Shown here: positions 35,726-44,330 of the stretch, one piece after another | Numbering within the stretch: position 1 is the first letter of the stretch | Layout: each line of letters opens with the position of its first letter | Assembly: GCA_016218925.1 (NCBI GenBank) | Contig: JACRCR010000160.1 | Coordinates: 25,718 to 89,717, forward strand | Direction: 5' to 3' | DNA: 64,000 bases | Source of the DNA: Deltaproteobacteria bacterium | Lineage (GTDB): Bacteria; Desulfobacterota; Binatia; UBA1149; CAITLU01 | Translations under genes and position numbers: made by a program | The notes under the pieces: model-generated | The model's input: only the letters and a program-made list of their open reading frames with translations | What the model was told of the DNA's origin: nothing | Databases searched by the model: none

Positions 35726-38287
35726 ATGGCCACACAGAGCGCACCGCGACCCCACCACGCCTTCAAGGAGCCGCACGGACTCTCGCCGCGCATCCAGTGG
35801 CTGCGCGACCACTACTTTCGCGGCCTGGGCCGTAGCTGGAACAACGAATTCACCTGCTGGACGACCGGTACGGCGTGGGACGTCGTCTACGACGAACTCG
35901 CCTACTACATCGTTCCCGAGACCTACGCCTTCTTTCAGACCTTCCGGTCCTCGACTCTGCAGGCGGCGCGTCCGGTTCCTCTCGAGGCCGACTTCTGGAA
36001 TTGGAGTCTGCCCGAGCGGCGCGCGTGGCTGATCCGCAAGGTGATGGTCGACTGCGTGCCGCAGGAGGTGCTGCCCGGCGACCTGATAGCCGGAGCTCGG
36101 TTCAACATTCTGGTCTCGCGCGCCTGGACCAAGCGTGAGAGTGCGCGCCGCGATCGACTGGTCAACGGGCCGCACGCAATCCGCGCGGCGGTCAAGTGGT
36201 TCCACGAGCACGGCTACGGGAACAGCGGCGCCACTTCGGGTCATCTGATCCCGGGCCACGCGCGCGCGTTGGAAATCGGCTGGAAGGGGATCCACGACGA
36301 GATCGAGAGCGCCTACGAGGCGCTGCCTGCGCGTGACAAGCGCGGCGCGAAAGGTGCCGAGCTGCGTGCGATGAAGACGGCCGCGACGATGTCTCGCGAT
36401 GTCGCGGCGAAATATGCCGCGCTGTGCAGTCGCCTCGCCGATGAAGAAGCCGACCCGCTGCGCAAGTCCGAGTTGGTGGCGATGGCCGCCAACCTCGAGC
36501 GGGTTCCATGGCTGCCGCCGCGCAATTTCTGGGAGGCGCTGCAGGCACTGTGGATCAACCACATGCTGATCATGAGCGACGAGAACTATCCGGGACCGGG
36601 CGTGAGCTTCGGCCGCATGGACCAGTACCTGCTTCCGTACTGGCAGCGCTCGCTCGCCGAAGGCATGGACCGCGAGTTCGGCAAGGAACTCCTCGAGTGT
36701 TTCTGGGTGCACGCCAACACCGCCTATGACGCGATGATCAGGATGGGCGGCAACCAGGGCATCACCGCGGGCTTCGGGCAGTTGATCAGTCTGTCCGGAC
36801 TCGGCGCCGATGGGCGCGACATGACCAACGACCTCACCTACGCGATCCTCGAGGTCGTCGACGCGATGTCGCCGATCCTCGAACCCAAGCCCAACGTGCG
36901 GCTGCACCGCGGCACACCCGAAGTGCTGCTCGACAAGGTAGTCGAGATGATAGCCGCGAGTCAGGGCGCACCGTTTCTGCTCAACTTCGACGAACGCTCG
37001 ATGGCCGGTATGCTGCGCGAGGCCAGGATGGCCGGCTGCGAGCACCTCATCCACGAAGGCAACGTACACGAGTACGCGTCGGTGGGTTGTCTGGAGAACA
37101 CGATGGTCGGCAACGACCGATCGGGGACCGTCGATAGCAATCTCAACCTGCTGAAAGCCGTCGAACTGGCGCTGACCGGTGGCTGCGATCTGGTCCCGGC
37201 CGTGGATCCGCTCACCGGCAAGGCGGCGCGGATTACGCGCGACGGCGCGCATACGCCGCAGGCCGCTGACTTTGCCGGTTGGGAGGACTTCTGGGCGGCC
37301 TACGTCGAGCAGACCCGCGCGATCGTGCGGCGCTGTGTGGACCTCTACGAGCGCAGCGAGGCCGCGCGTGCGCAGTTCAGCCCGACGCCGTATCTGTCGT
37401 GTCTGGTCGGCGGATGCATCGAGCGCGGACTCGATATCACGCGGGGAGGCGCGGAGCTGAGCTTCACGACTATCGAGGCGGTCACGTTTGCGACCACGGT
37501 CGATTCGTTGCTGGCGATCAAGTACCTGGTGTTCGACGCCAAGAAAGCGACCATGATCGAACTGGTGCGGGCTCTGCGCGACAACTGGGAGGGGCACGAG
37601 ACGCTGCAGGCGTGGGCCAAGTTCCGCGCGCCCAAGTACGGGCGCGACGACGACAGCGCCGACGCGATGGCACGCGACGTGATGACGGTGTGGACCGAGG
37701 AGACCTGGCGGCATCGCACCCGCTCTACCGGGCGCCAGTTCCGTCCGGGCATGCTGAGCTGGAACTACTGGGTGGGCGACGGCTACGTAATGGCCGCCAG
37801 CGCCGACGGACGGCCCAAAGGACGCTTCCTGTCCAACGCGATATGTCCTTCCAACGGAGCAGATACCAACGGCCCCACCGCCAACGCGAACTCGGTCGGC
37901 AAGGCGCTCGGTGGCAGGGCGCCCGCCGCCCGCGTTTCGGGCAGCGCCAAGGCCGGCGCGAAGCCCGGGGACTTCGGCGACTGGCAGGACTACGTCAACA
38001 TGCTGCCCAACGGCGCCAGCCACACGATGACGTTCAGCCCGGCGCTGCTCCGGGACGCCGAGCACCGCGAGAAATTCAAGGCTTTTCTGCGCGGCTACTG
38101 CGAGAATGGCGGCACCGCCTTGCAGGTAAACGTGCTCGACGTCGAGACGCTCAAGGACGCGCAGAAACATCCCGAGGATTACCGTCACCTGCTGGTGCGC
38201 GTGACGGGCTACAATGCTTACTTCACGAGCATCGGCCGCGAGCTGCAAGACGAGATAATCGCGCGCGAGATGCACCAGCAGATGTAA
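35726..38287 (+). CDS. Glycyl radical enzyme (pyruvate formate-lyase family)
   Basis: 853 residues. The glycyl radical site R-V-T-G-Y-N-A-Y-F is near the C-terminus with Gly828 as radical carrier; the thiyl Cys455 sits in S-V-G-C-L-E-N. The G-C-x-E pattern (Glu457) is shared by the eliminase/decarboxylase branch (diol dehydratase, choline lyase, hydroxyphenylacetate decarboxylase) rather than by benzylsuccinate synthase or PFL proper (C-C). Start ATG follows GGAGG. The adjacent activase makes the pair self-sufficient. The chemistry implies anaerobic operation. Substrate not determinable; neighbours include a sulfatase maturase and a sulfatase. Confidence 0.9.
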   Translation: MATQSAPRPHHAFKEPHGLSPRIQWLRDHYFRGLGRSWNNEFTCWTTGTAWDVVYDELAYYIVPETYAFFQTFRSSTLQAARPVPLEADFWNWSLPERRAWLIRKVMVDCVPQEVLPGDLIAGARFNILVSRAWTKRESARRDRLVNGPHAIRAAVKWFHEHGYGNSGATSGHLIPGHARALEIGWKGIHDEIESAYEALPARDKRGAKGAELRAMKTAATMSRDVAAKYAALCSRLADEEADPLRKSELVAMAANLERVPWLPPRNFWEALQALWINHMLIMSDENYPGPGVSFGRMDQYLLPYWQRSLAEGMDREFGKELLECFWVHANTAYDAMIRMGGNQGITAGFGQLISLSGLGADGRDMTNDLTYAILEVVDAMSPILEPKPNVRLHRGTPEVLLDKVVEMIAASQGAPFLLNFDERSMAGMLREARMAGCEHLIHEGNVHEYASVGCLENTMVGNDRSGTVDSNLNLLKAVELALTGGCDLVPAVDPLTGKAARITRDGAHTPQAADFAGWEDFWAAYVEQTRAIVRRCVDLYERSEAARAQFSPTPYLSCLVGGCIERGLDITRGGAELSFTTIEAVTFATTVDSLLAIKYLVFDAKKATMIELVRALRDNWEGHETLQAWAKFRAPKYGRDDDSADAMARDVMTVWTEETWRHRTRSTGRQFRPGMLSWNYWVGDGYVMAASADGRPKGRFLSNAICPSNGADTNGPTANANSVGKALGGRAPAARVSGSAKAGAKPGDFGDWQDYVNMLPNGASHTMTFSPALLRDAEHREKFKAFLRGYCENGGTALQVNVLDVETLKDAQKHPEDYRHLLVRVTGYNAYFTSIGRELQDEIIAREMHQQM

Positions 38288-38304
38288 GGGTCGTCGGGTC
38301 GAAC

Positions 38305-39297
38305 GTGACGGGATCTGACTGCTCCGCGCCGCTCGTCAGGACGGCAACCGTCCTGAACATCCAGAGGATGTCGACCGAAGACGGCCCCGGCCTGCGCACG
38401 ACGGTGTTCTTGAAAGGCTGCAGCCTGCAGTGTTCGTGGTGCCACAATCCAGAAGCGATGTGCATGGGCCCGCAACTGGTCTGGCACTCGAGCAAGTGTA
38501 TCGGCGCGGGAGCCTGCGAAGCCGTCTGTCCTGAAGATGCGATCGTGCGACGCGATGGCACCATCATCGTCGATTCGGCTCGGTGCACGTTGTGCGGCGA
38601 CTGCGTGGAGGGATGTCCGTCGGCGGCGATGGAGATCCTCGGGACCGTCTGGGAGCTGGATGCGCTGGTCGCGGAGGTCGCCAAGGATCGCAGCTATTTC
38701 GACATCTCGGGCGGCGGAGTCACGATCTCGGGCGGCGAACCGGGGCTGCAGGCGCCGTTCGTCGGCGCGTTCCTCGATCGCTGCCGCGCGCTCGGGCTCG
38801 GCACTGCGGTCGACACGGCAGGGCTGATCTCGCGCACTGCGCTGGTCGAACTGGCCCGGCGCAGCGATGTCGTGCTCTACGACCTCAAGGAAATCGATTC
38901 GGGTCGGCACGCCTGCGTGACCGGTCAGCCTAACGAGCGCATTCTGGGCAATGTGATCGCACTGGGAGAACTGATGCGCGCCGAGGGATGTCCACGCGAC
39001 CTGTGGATCCGAACGCCGCTGATCCCCGGCGTGACCGCGACCGAAGAGAACCTGCGAGGCATCGGCGCGTTTCTCGCCGAGCACCTGGCCGGGGTCGTCT
39101 CGCGCTGGGAACTGTGCGCGTTCAACAACCTCGCGGCAGACAAGTACGGACGTCTGGGTCTGGAGTGGCCGTTTCAGGGCGTACCGTTGCTGACCCGGCA
39201 GCAACTGCGCGACGCCGAGAATGTCGCGCGTGACTCGGGCGTGGATCCCGCCATCGTCATCGCCACCGGACGCACCCGTGTCGGAGAAGGCGAGTGA
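38305..39297 (+). CDS. Glycyl radical enzyme activating enzyme (radical SAM)
   Basis: 330 residues if started at GTG 38305; the only later ATG (38368) would cut into the conserved I-Q-R-M-S-T-E-D-G-P-G-L-R-T segment. The radical SAM cluster C-x3-C-x2-C is at Cys39, Cys43 and Cys46 (G-C-S-L-Q-C-S-W-C). Two ferredoxin-type clusters follow (C-I-G-A-G-A-C-E-A-V-C-P and C-T-L-C-G-D-C-V-E-G-C-P), as in activases of glycerol dehydratase and benzylsuccinate synthase type. It abstracts the Gly828 hydrogen of the partner enzyme. It overlaps the next gene by 4 bp (GTGA). Confidence 0.92.
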   Translation: MTGSDCSAPLVRTATVLNIQRMSTEDGPGLRTTVFLKGCSLQCSWCHNPEAMCMGPQLVWHSSKCIGAGACEAVCPEDAIVRRDGTIIVDSARCTLCGDCVEGCPSAAMEILGTVWELDALVAEVAKDRSYFDISGGGVTISGGEPGLQAPFVGAFLDRCRALGLGTAVDTAGLISRTALVELARRSDVVLYDLKEIDSGRHACVTGQPNERILGNVIALGELMRAEGCPRDLWIRTPLIPGVTATEENLRGIGAFLAEHLAGVVSRWELCAFNNLAADKYGRLGLEWPFQGVPLLTRQQLRDAENVARDSGVDPAIVIATGRTRVGEGE

Positions 39298-40214
39298 GCG
39301 TCGAGACGGCGACAGCACGGGAGGTGGATAGCGTGACAGCCAGCGCAGCTCTAGGCGAAGACGCCGTGCGCGCGTTCGAGAACGACGCCAAGATCGCGTT
39401 GCTCGCCACTCTCGACGCCGATGGCAAACCCCACCTCAGCCTCATCACGTCGCTGCAGGCGCGAACTCCCGGCGAACTGATGTTCGGCCAGTTCAGCGAG
39501 GGACTGAGCAAGCAGCATCTTCGCGCGGATCCGCGCGCCGGCTTCCTGGTGATGAGCAAGGACCGCCGAATATGGCGCGGGAGCGCACGGTGGACCCACG
39601 CCGCCAAGCACGGTGACGAATACGAACTCTACAACCAGAAACCGATGTTCCGCTACAACGCGTACTTCGGCATCCACACCGTGCATTATCTCGACCTCGT
39701 CGCACTCGGTGGCGAGGAAAAGTTCGATGCGGGGTCGTTCGTGCGTGGACTGCTGACCACCTCGCTGGTGCGCCGCCTGGTCGGCGGCAGCGCTGGCGAG
39801 CGCATCTTGACGCCGTGGGCCGAGCGGCACATCGGCCGCGCGCGCACGCTGAAGTTCCTCGCTTACGTGGGCGGCGACGGGTACCCGGCGATCATCCCGC
39901 TGGTGCCGTGTCTGCCGGCTGACAGCGCCCGCCTGGTCGTCGCCGGCTCGGTGCACCCCGGCGAGTTCGATGCGCTCGGCCGCGGGACCACTTGCGCGCT
40001 CTACGCACTGAACCTCGAAATGGAGAGCGTGCTCGTGCGCGGGCGCTGGTCGGGGGTCGGCCGCTACGCCGGTCTGCGAGCCGCGACGCTCGACATCGAC
40101 TGGGTCTACAACTCGATGCCTCCGAGCCACGGCGTGATCTATCCTCCTACCGTGCTCTCTCCCGTCACCGAGTCGGACTACACAGCGGCTGATCCTCAAT
40201 CCTCCGGCATATGA
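39294..40214 (+). CDS. Pyridoxamine 5'-phosphate oxidase-like flavin protein
   Basis: 306 residues starting at GTG 39294 inside the activase stop. Residues 20-100 (K-I-A-L-L-A-T-L-D-A-D-G-K-P-H-L-S and R-A-G-F-L-V-M-S-K-D) match the split-barrel FMN-binding fold of PPOX-like proteins; the C-terminal half (about 170-300) looks like a second, diverged copy (G-Y-P-A-I-I-P-L-V-P). Such proteins bind FMN, haem or F420, so the activity is open. Location between two radical SAM genes in one coupled operon suggests an accessory redox role or a modification of the pathway product. Confidence 0.72.
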   Translation: MSVETATAREVDSVTASAALGEDAVRAFENDAKIALLATLDADGKPHLSLITSLQARTPGELMFGQFSEGLSKQHLRADPRAGFLVMSKDRRIWRGSARWTHAAKHGDEYELYNQKPMFRYNAYFGIHTVHYLDLVALGGEEKFDAGSFVRGLLTTSLVRRLVGGSAGERILTPWAERHIGRARTLKFLAYVGGDGYPAIIPLVPCLPADSARLVVAGSVHPGEFDALGRGTTCALYALNLEMESVLVRGRWSGVGRYAGLRAATLDIDWVYNSMPPSHGVIYPPTVLSPVTESDYTAADPQSSGI

Positions 40215-41536
40215 CCGAGGTTCCGTCCGACCACACGTTGCCGCCGCGGGCGTTCCACTTGCTCGCCAAGCCGACCGGTGCGATCTGCAATCTCGACTGC
40301 GACTACTGCTTCTTCCTCTCCAAGGAGTCGCTCTATCCCGGCAGCCGCTTCCGGATGGCGGACGAGCTGCTCGACTCCTACATCCGCCAGCTGATCGGGG
40401 CTCAGCAGTGCCAGGAGGTGTCGGTGGCGTGGCAGGGCGGAGAACCGATGCTGATGGGTTTGGACTTCTTCCGCCGGTCCATCCAGTACCAGAACAAGTA
40501 TCGCCGGCCCGGGATGACGATCTCGAACACCATCCAGACCAACGGCACGCTGATCGACGACGAGTGGGCCGCGTTCTTCGCCGAGAACGACTTCCTGGTC
40601 GGCATCAGCATCGACGGTCCACGCGGGATGCACGATGCCTACCGGCGCGACAAGGCCGGCGAGCCGACCTTCGATCGCGTCGTTCGCGGTCTCGACCTTC
40701 TTCGCGATCACGGCGTGGAGTTCAACGCGCTGGTGACGCTGCACCGCGCCAACGCCGACCATCCGCTCGAGGTCTACCGCTTCCTGCGAGATGACCTGGG
40801 CATACGGCACATCCAACTCATCCCGATCGTGGAACGCGTGGCCGAGAGCGAAACCGGCGAAGCGGCGGCGGGAGAGCACGGCGAGCGAGGCGCTGACACG
40901 TACGGGAGCGATCGGCCGCCGCGCACCCAACGCGGCGATGCGGTCACCGAGCGCTCGATCACGGCAGAGCAGTACGGTCGCTTCCTGATCGCGATCTTCG
41001 AGGAGTGGGTCCGCCGCGACGTAGCGGAAGTCTACGTCGATCTGTTCGATGTCGCGCTCGCCAATTGGATGGGAGAACCGTCCGGTTCCTGCGTCTTCTC
41101 GCCGACCTGCGGGCTCGCTCTGGCGATGGAACACAACGGTGACGTGTATTCGTGCGACCACTTCGTGGAGCCCGAGTACTTGCTTGGCAACATCGCCGAC
41201 ACACCGATGAGCGAGCTGGTCGCATCGACCAGGCAGCGCAGGTTCGGCCACGACAAACTCGACACGCTGCCAGACTACTGCCGTCGCTGCTCGGTGCGCT
41301 TTGCCTGTCATGGCGGCTGCCCCAAAGACCGGTTCGTCCTCACTCCGGACGGCGAGCCGGGACTGAACTACCTGTGCGCCGGATACATGGCGTTCTTCGA
41401 GCACGTCGACAGGCCGATGCGCATCATGACCGAGCTGGCGCGCCGAAGACGCGCGCCGGCCGAGATCATGCAGCTATATGCCGCCGAGGACGCCGAACGC
41501 GATGCCGCGCGCATTGCTCCCTCGACGCGCTGTTAG
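40211..41536 (+). CDS. Anaerobic sulfatase-maturating enzyme (radical SAM, SPASM)
   Basis: 441 residues, ATG overlapping the previous stop. Radical SAM motif Cys26, Cys30, Cys33 in C-N-L-D-C-D-Y-C-F-F, preceded by A-K-P-T-G-A-I, as in anSME. The C-terminal SPASM domain has C-G-L-A-L-A-M-E-H-N-G-D-V-Y-S-C-D and C-R-R-C-S-V-R-F-A-C-H-G-G-C-P-K-D-R. anSME oxidises a Cys or Ser of sulfatases to formylglycine without oxygen. Its end overlaps the end of the convergent sulfatase gene, which carries the C-S-P-T-R target motif. Confidence 0.93.
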   Translation: MTEVPSDHTLPPRAFHLLAKPTGAICNLDCDYCFFLSKESLYPGSRFRMADELLDSYIRQLIGAQQCQEVSVAWQGGEPMLMGLDFFRRSIQYQNKYRRPGMTISNTIQTNGTLIDDEWAAFFAENDFLVGISIDGPRGMHDAYRRDKAGEPTFDRVVRGLDLLRDHGVEFNALVTLHRANADHPLEVYRFLRDDLGIRHIQLIPIVERVAESETGEAAAGEHGERGADTYGSDRPPRTQRGDAVTERSITAEQYGRFLIAIFEEWVRRDVAEVYVDLFDVALANWMGEPSGSCVFSPTCGLALAMEHNGDVYSCDHFVEPEYLLGNIADTPMSELVASTRQRRFGHDKLDTLPDYCRRCSVRFACHGGCPKDRFVLTPDGEPGLNYLCAGYMAFFEHVDRPMRIMTELARRRRAPAEIMQLYAAEDAERDAARIAPSTRC

Positions 41537-43926
41537 ACGCGGATCCCGAGCGCTTGCAGGAAGCGCATGCTTTCGAGCGGCGTGAAGGGCGCCGGGTCGA
41601 TGTCGAAGCGCGCGCGCAGCAGCTTTCCCTGGAACGGATTGGCGCCCTTGTACAGCGTGGAGACCTGGTTGCCGAGGTCGGCCCCGAGCGAGAAGCCGTC
41701 GTAGGAAGTCACCAGCAGCACCCGATTGAAGGTGTGTTCGGCCACCTTGCGGTCGCCGATGTACAGCGAGCCCGTGCCCTCGAATGGCCGCGCCGTCATC
41801 TTCTGCACGTACCGCACGGTGAGCGGTCCGTCCGGCAGCGTTTCGCTCGACTCGATGCGTTCGACGAACGGGACCGCGCTCTGCTCGTAGCGCAGCTTGC
41901 CGCCGTGGATGAAGAACGTGTAGCCCGCGTGCTTGGAGCCGCAGGCCAGCAGCACGCCGTCGCCGCGGCCGGGCGCGCGCTCGATGTCGACCGTGATCGT
42001 GTGGTCGCAGCCGGCGATGTACGGCGAGGTGTGCGCGGACAGCCGCTCCACCGGAGGGTGGAACTCCCACACCTTGCGCGTGCCGCGGCGCTGGCGGTCC
42101 TGCGCCATCTTGATGATCAGGTTGCGATCGTCGAGCGGGAAGGCCCCGTACTTCTCGGCGTCCTTCGTCCACCTGGCGACCATCTCGCTGACTTTGTCGG
42201 GCATCTTCGCGGCGAGGTCGTGGAGTTCGTTGGGATCCTTGGACAGGTCGTAGAGCTCCCAGACATCGTCCTCAAACGGCTTGCCGCGCTCGTGGCGGGT
42301 TACCAGGCGCCAGTTGCCGTCGAGGTAGGCGCGCTGGCCGCCCAGTTCGAAGTACTGCGAGGTGCGCGTCGGCGCCGCCGCGTCCGTGAAGGTCGCGACG
42401 ATGCTCGCGCCTTCCAGCGGCTTCAGCCTGCGGCCACGGTAGACGTCGGGCCTCTTCACTCCCACCGCCTCCAGGATCGTCGGGTACAGGTCGATCACGT
42501 GGACGAAGTTGCGGCGGACCTGTCCGCGTGCCGCGATCTGTTTCGGCCACGAGATGATCAGCGGGTCGGCCACTCCGCCGAGGTGCGTGTACTGCTTGTA
42601 CATGCGAAAAGGCGTGTTCGACGCGCACGACCAGCCGATCGGGTAGTGGGGGAAGGTCTCGTCCTGTCCCATCGTGTCGTAGAACTCGGCGGCTTTCTCG
42701 ACCGGGATCGGATAACCGAGCGCTGAGGCCAGTACATTCGGCGTTCCGGTCGGCGTGCCCTCGGCCGAAGCGCCGTTGTCGGAGAGCAGTACGACGAGCG
42801 TGTTCTCGCGCTCGCGGATCTCTTCGAGCGAAGTGAGCAACCGGCCGATGTTGGCGTCGAGACTGGAGACCAGGCCGGCGTAGACTTCCATGTAGCGGCT
42901 GTAGACGCGCCTTTCGATGTCAGTGAGCGTGTCCCAGGGCTCGGCGCCGGGCGACAGCGGCGGCAGCTCGCTGGTTTCGGGCACGACACCGAGTTTGCGC
43001 TGGCGCTCGAGCCTCGCCTTGCGCACTACGTCCCAGCCCTGGTCGTACATCCCGTGGTAGGCATCGCGATCGCGCGCGCGCACCTGCAGCGGCGAGTGCG
43101 CGGCGGGGTAGGCCACCTGGAGGAAGAACGGCTTGTTGGGGGTGAGCGTCTTCTGCGTGCGAACGTAAGCGATCGCGCGGTCGGTGAGGTCGTCGAGTGC
43201 GTAGTAATCGTCCTTCTCGGCATGCTCGACGGGGCTGACTCCGTCGATCAATTCGGAAGGCTTGAAGTAGTCGGTGGAGTGCCCCTGGAACCAGAATGCG
43301 CGTTCGAAGCCGCGGTTGGTCGGCCAGTTGTGGTACGGACCGACCGCGCTGCACGAGGCCGCCACGTTCATGTGCCACTTGCCGACGTGCAGCGTGGACC
43401 AGCCGGCGTCGCGCAGGACTTCCGCCGTGGTGGCCGCCTCCAAGGTGAGGTCGCCGCGGTATCCGGGGTAGCCGCTGTCGAGGTCGGCGAGCCAGCCCAT
43501 GCCGGCCGAGTGATGGTTGAGGCCGGTGTTGAGCGCCGCCCGCGTGGGCGAGCACATCGCGCAGGTGCGGAAGTTCGTGTACTGCAGGCCGTCCTTGGCC
43601 AGTGCGTCCATGTTCGGAGTGCGGATCTCGCTGCCGTAGACGCCCAGGTCCGAGAAGCCGACGTCGTCGATGACGATCACCACGATGTTGGGGGCACCGG
43701 CCGGGGCCTCCAACTCGCCCGCGTAGGCTGGACGCGAGTCCGCGAACGATTCGGCGACCTCGGCGGCCTGGCCCGCGCCAACCGCCTCGGGCGTGCGCAG
43801 TTTGCGGGTCTTCTCCTGCACGGTGAGCAGGCCCTTTGCGCCGAGGGCTGTCACCACCGCGCCTCCGGTGGCGCCGATCAGGAAAGAGCGCCGGTCGATC
43901 CGTTTGCTGTTGCCGTCGTCCGCCAT
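41533..43926 (-). CDS. Tat-exported sulfatase (formylglycine-dependent)
   Basis: 797 residues from ATG 43926; an upstream in-frame ATG (43968) would add 14 residues. The N-terminus D-R-R-S-F-L-I-G-A-T-G is a twin-arginine signal, so the enzyme is folded before export. The metal/active site begins with V-I-D-D-V-G-F-S-D (Asp87, Asp88); the formylglycine precursor is Cys125 in C-S-P-T-R. The region L-L-S-D-N-G-A-S-A-E-G supplies further metal ligands. Length matches large arylsulfatases. It is probably matured by the convergent radical SAM enzyme. Substrate unknown. Confidence 0.92.
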   Translation of the reverse strand: MADDGNSKRIDRRSFLIGATGGAVVTALGAKGLLTVQEKTRKLRTPEAVGAGQAAEVAESFADSRPAYAGELEAPAGAPNIVVIVIDDVGFSDLGVYGSEIRTPNMDALAKDGLQYTNFRTCAMCSPTRAALNTGLNHHSAGMGWLADLDSGYPGYRGDLTLEAATTAEVLRDAGWSTLHVGKWHMNVAASCSAVGPYHNWPTNRGFERAFWFQGHSTDYFKPSELIDGVSPVEHAEKDDYYALDDLTDRAIAYVRTQKTLTPNKPFFLQVAYPAAHSPLQVRARDRDAYHGMYDQGWDVVRKARLERQRKLGVVPETSELPPLSPGAEPWDTLTDIERRVYSRYMEVYAGLVSSLDANIGRLLTSLEEIRERENTLVVLLSDNGASAEGTPTGTPNVLASALGYPIPVEKAAEFYDTMGQDETFPHYPIGWSCASNTPFRMYKQYTHLGGVADPLIISWPKQIAARGQVRRNFVHVIDLYPTILEAVGVKRPDVYRGRRLKPLEGASIVATFTDAAAPTRTSQYFELGGQRAYLDGNWRLVTRHERGKPFEDDVWELYDLSKDPNELHDLAAKMPDKVSEMVARWTKDAEKYGAFPLDDRNLIIKMAQDRQRRGTRKVWEFHPPVERLSAHTSPYIAGCDHTITVDIERAPGRGDGVLLACGSKHAGYTFFIHGGKLRYEQSAVPFVERIESSETLPDGPLTVRYVQKMTARPFEGTGSLYIGDRKVAEHTFNRVLLVTSYDGFSLGADLGNQVSTLYKGANPFQGKLLRARFDIDPAPFTPLESMRFLQALGIRV

Positions 43927-44330
43927 GTCGATTCCTCGGGCGGACGGCCTGACAGGCGGCGTCCGCATTGCTGGTTGAGAAAGTGAAAAATTTGCCCGGG
44001 TGGCGGTCAGAGCCTGGGCTGCGTCGAGTTGCCCGAGTCCGACGCGCCCTTCCGAGGCGGCCCACCATGCCTGCGTTCCGATCGCGTGACAACGCTTCGT
44101 CGCCCGGTAGGGCGAGACCTCGATCATCCGACCCACTCGAGGTCCGTCTCGGGAGCTTGCTGCGACATCGCTCCGTGCGGTGGTTCTGCGAAGACGCCTG
44201 CCGCGGCGAGCCGGTGGCGCAGGGGCATCGCCCTCAGCCGCGACAAGCGCTCGCAAGACAACCTCTCTCCCTGACATCGCCACCGCACCGGGATAGGATC
44301 CGAGCGAAAACGTTGGAGCGGGGTGTCGCC
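43927..44330. other. Divergent intergenic region, 404 bp, no gene seen
   Basis: Lies between the start of the sulfatase (minus) and the start of the cysteine-rich protein (plus). I see an AT-rich patch GAAAAATTTG near 43985 that could be part of the sulfatase promoter, and no convincing gene, hairpin or repeat. Open frames passing through it are upstream extensions of the two flanking genes without good start signals. Confidence 0.4.

Noticed and set aside
35537-38275. Open frame of 912 codons antisense to the glycyl radical enzyme
   Set aside because: Composition is that of a shadow frame; the sense strand carries both catalytic motifs of the GRE.
42920-44092. Minus-strand frame overlapping the sulfatase
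   Set aside because: Arg/Gly/His-rich shadow of the sulfatase reading frame with no motif.
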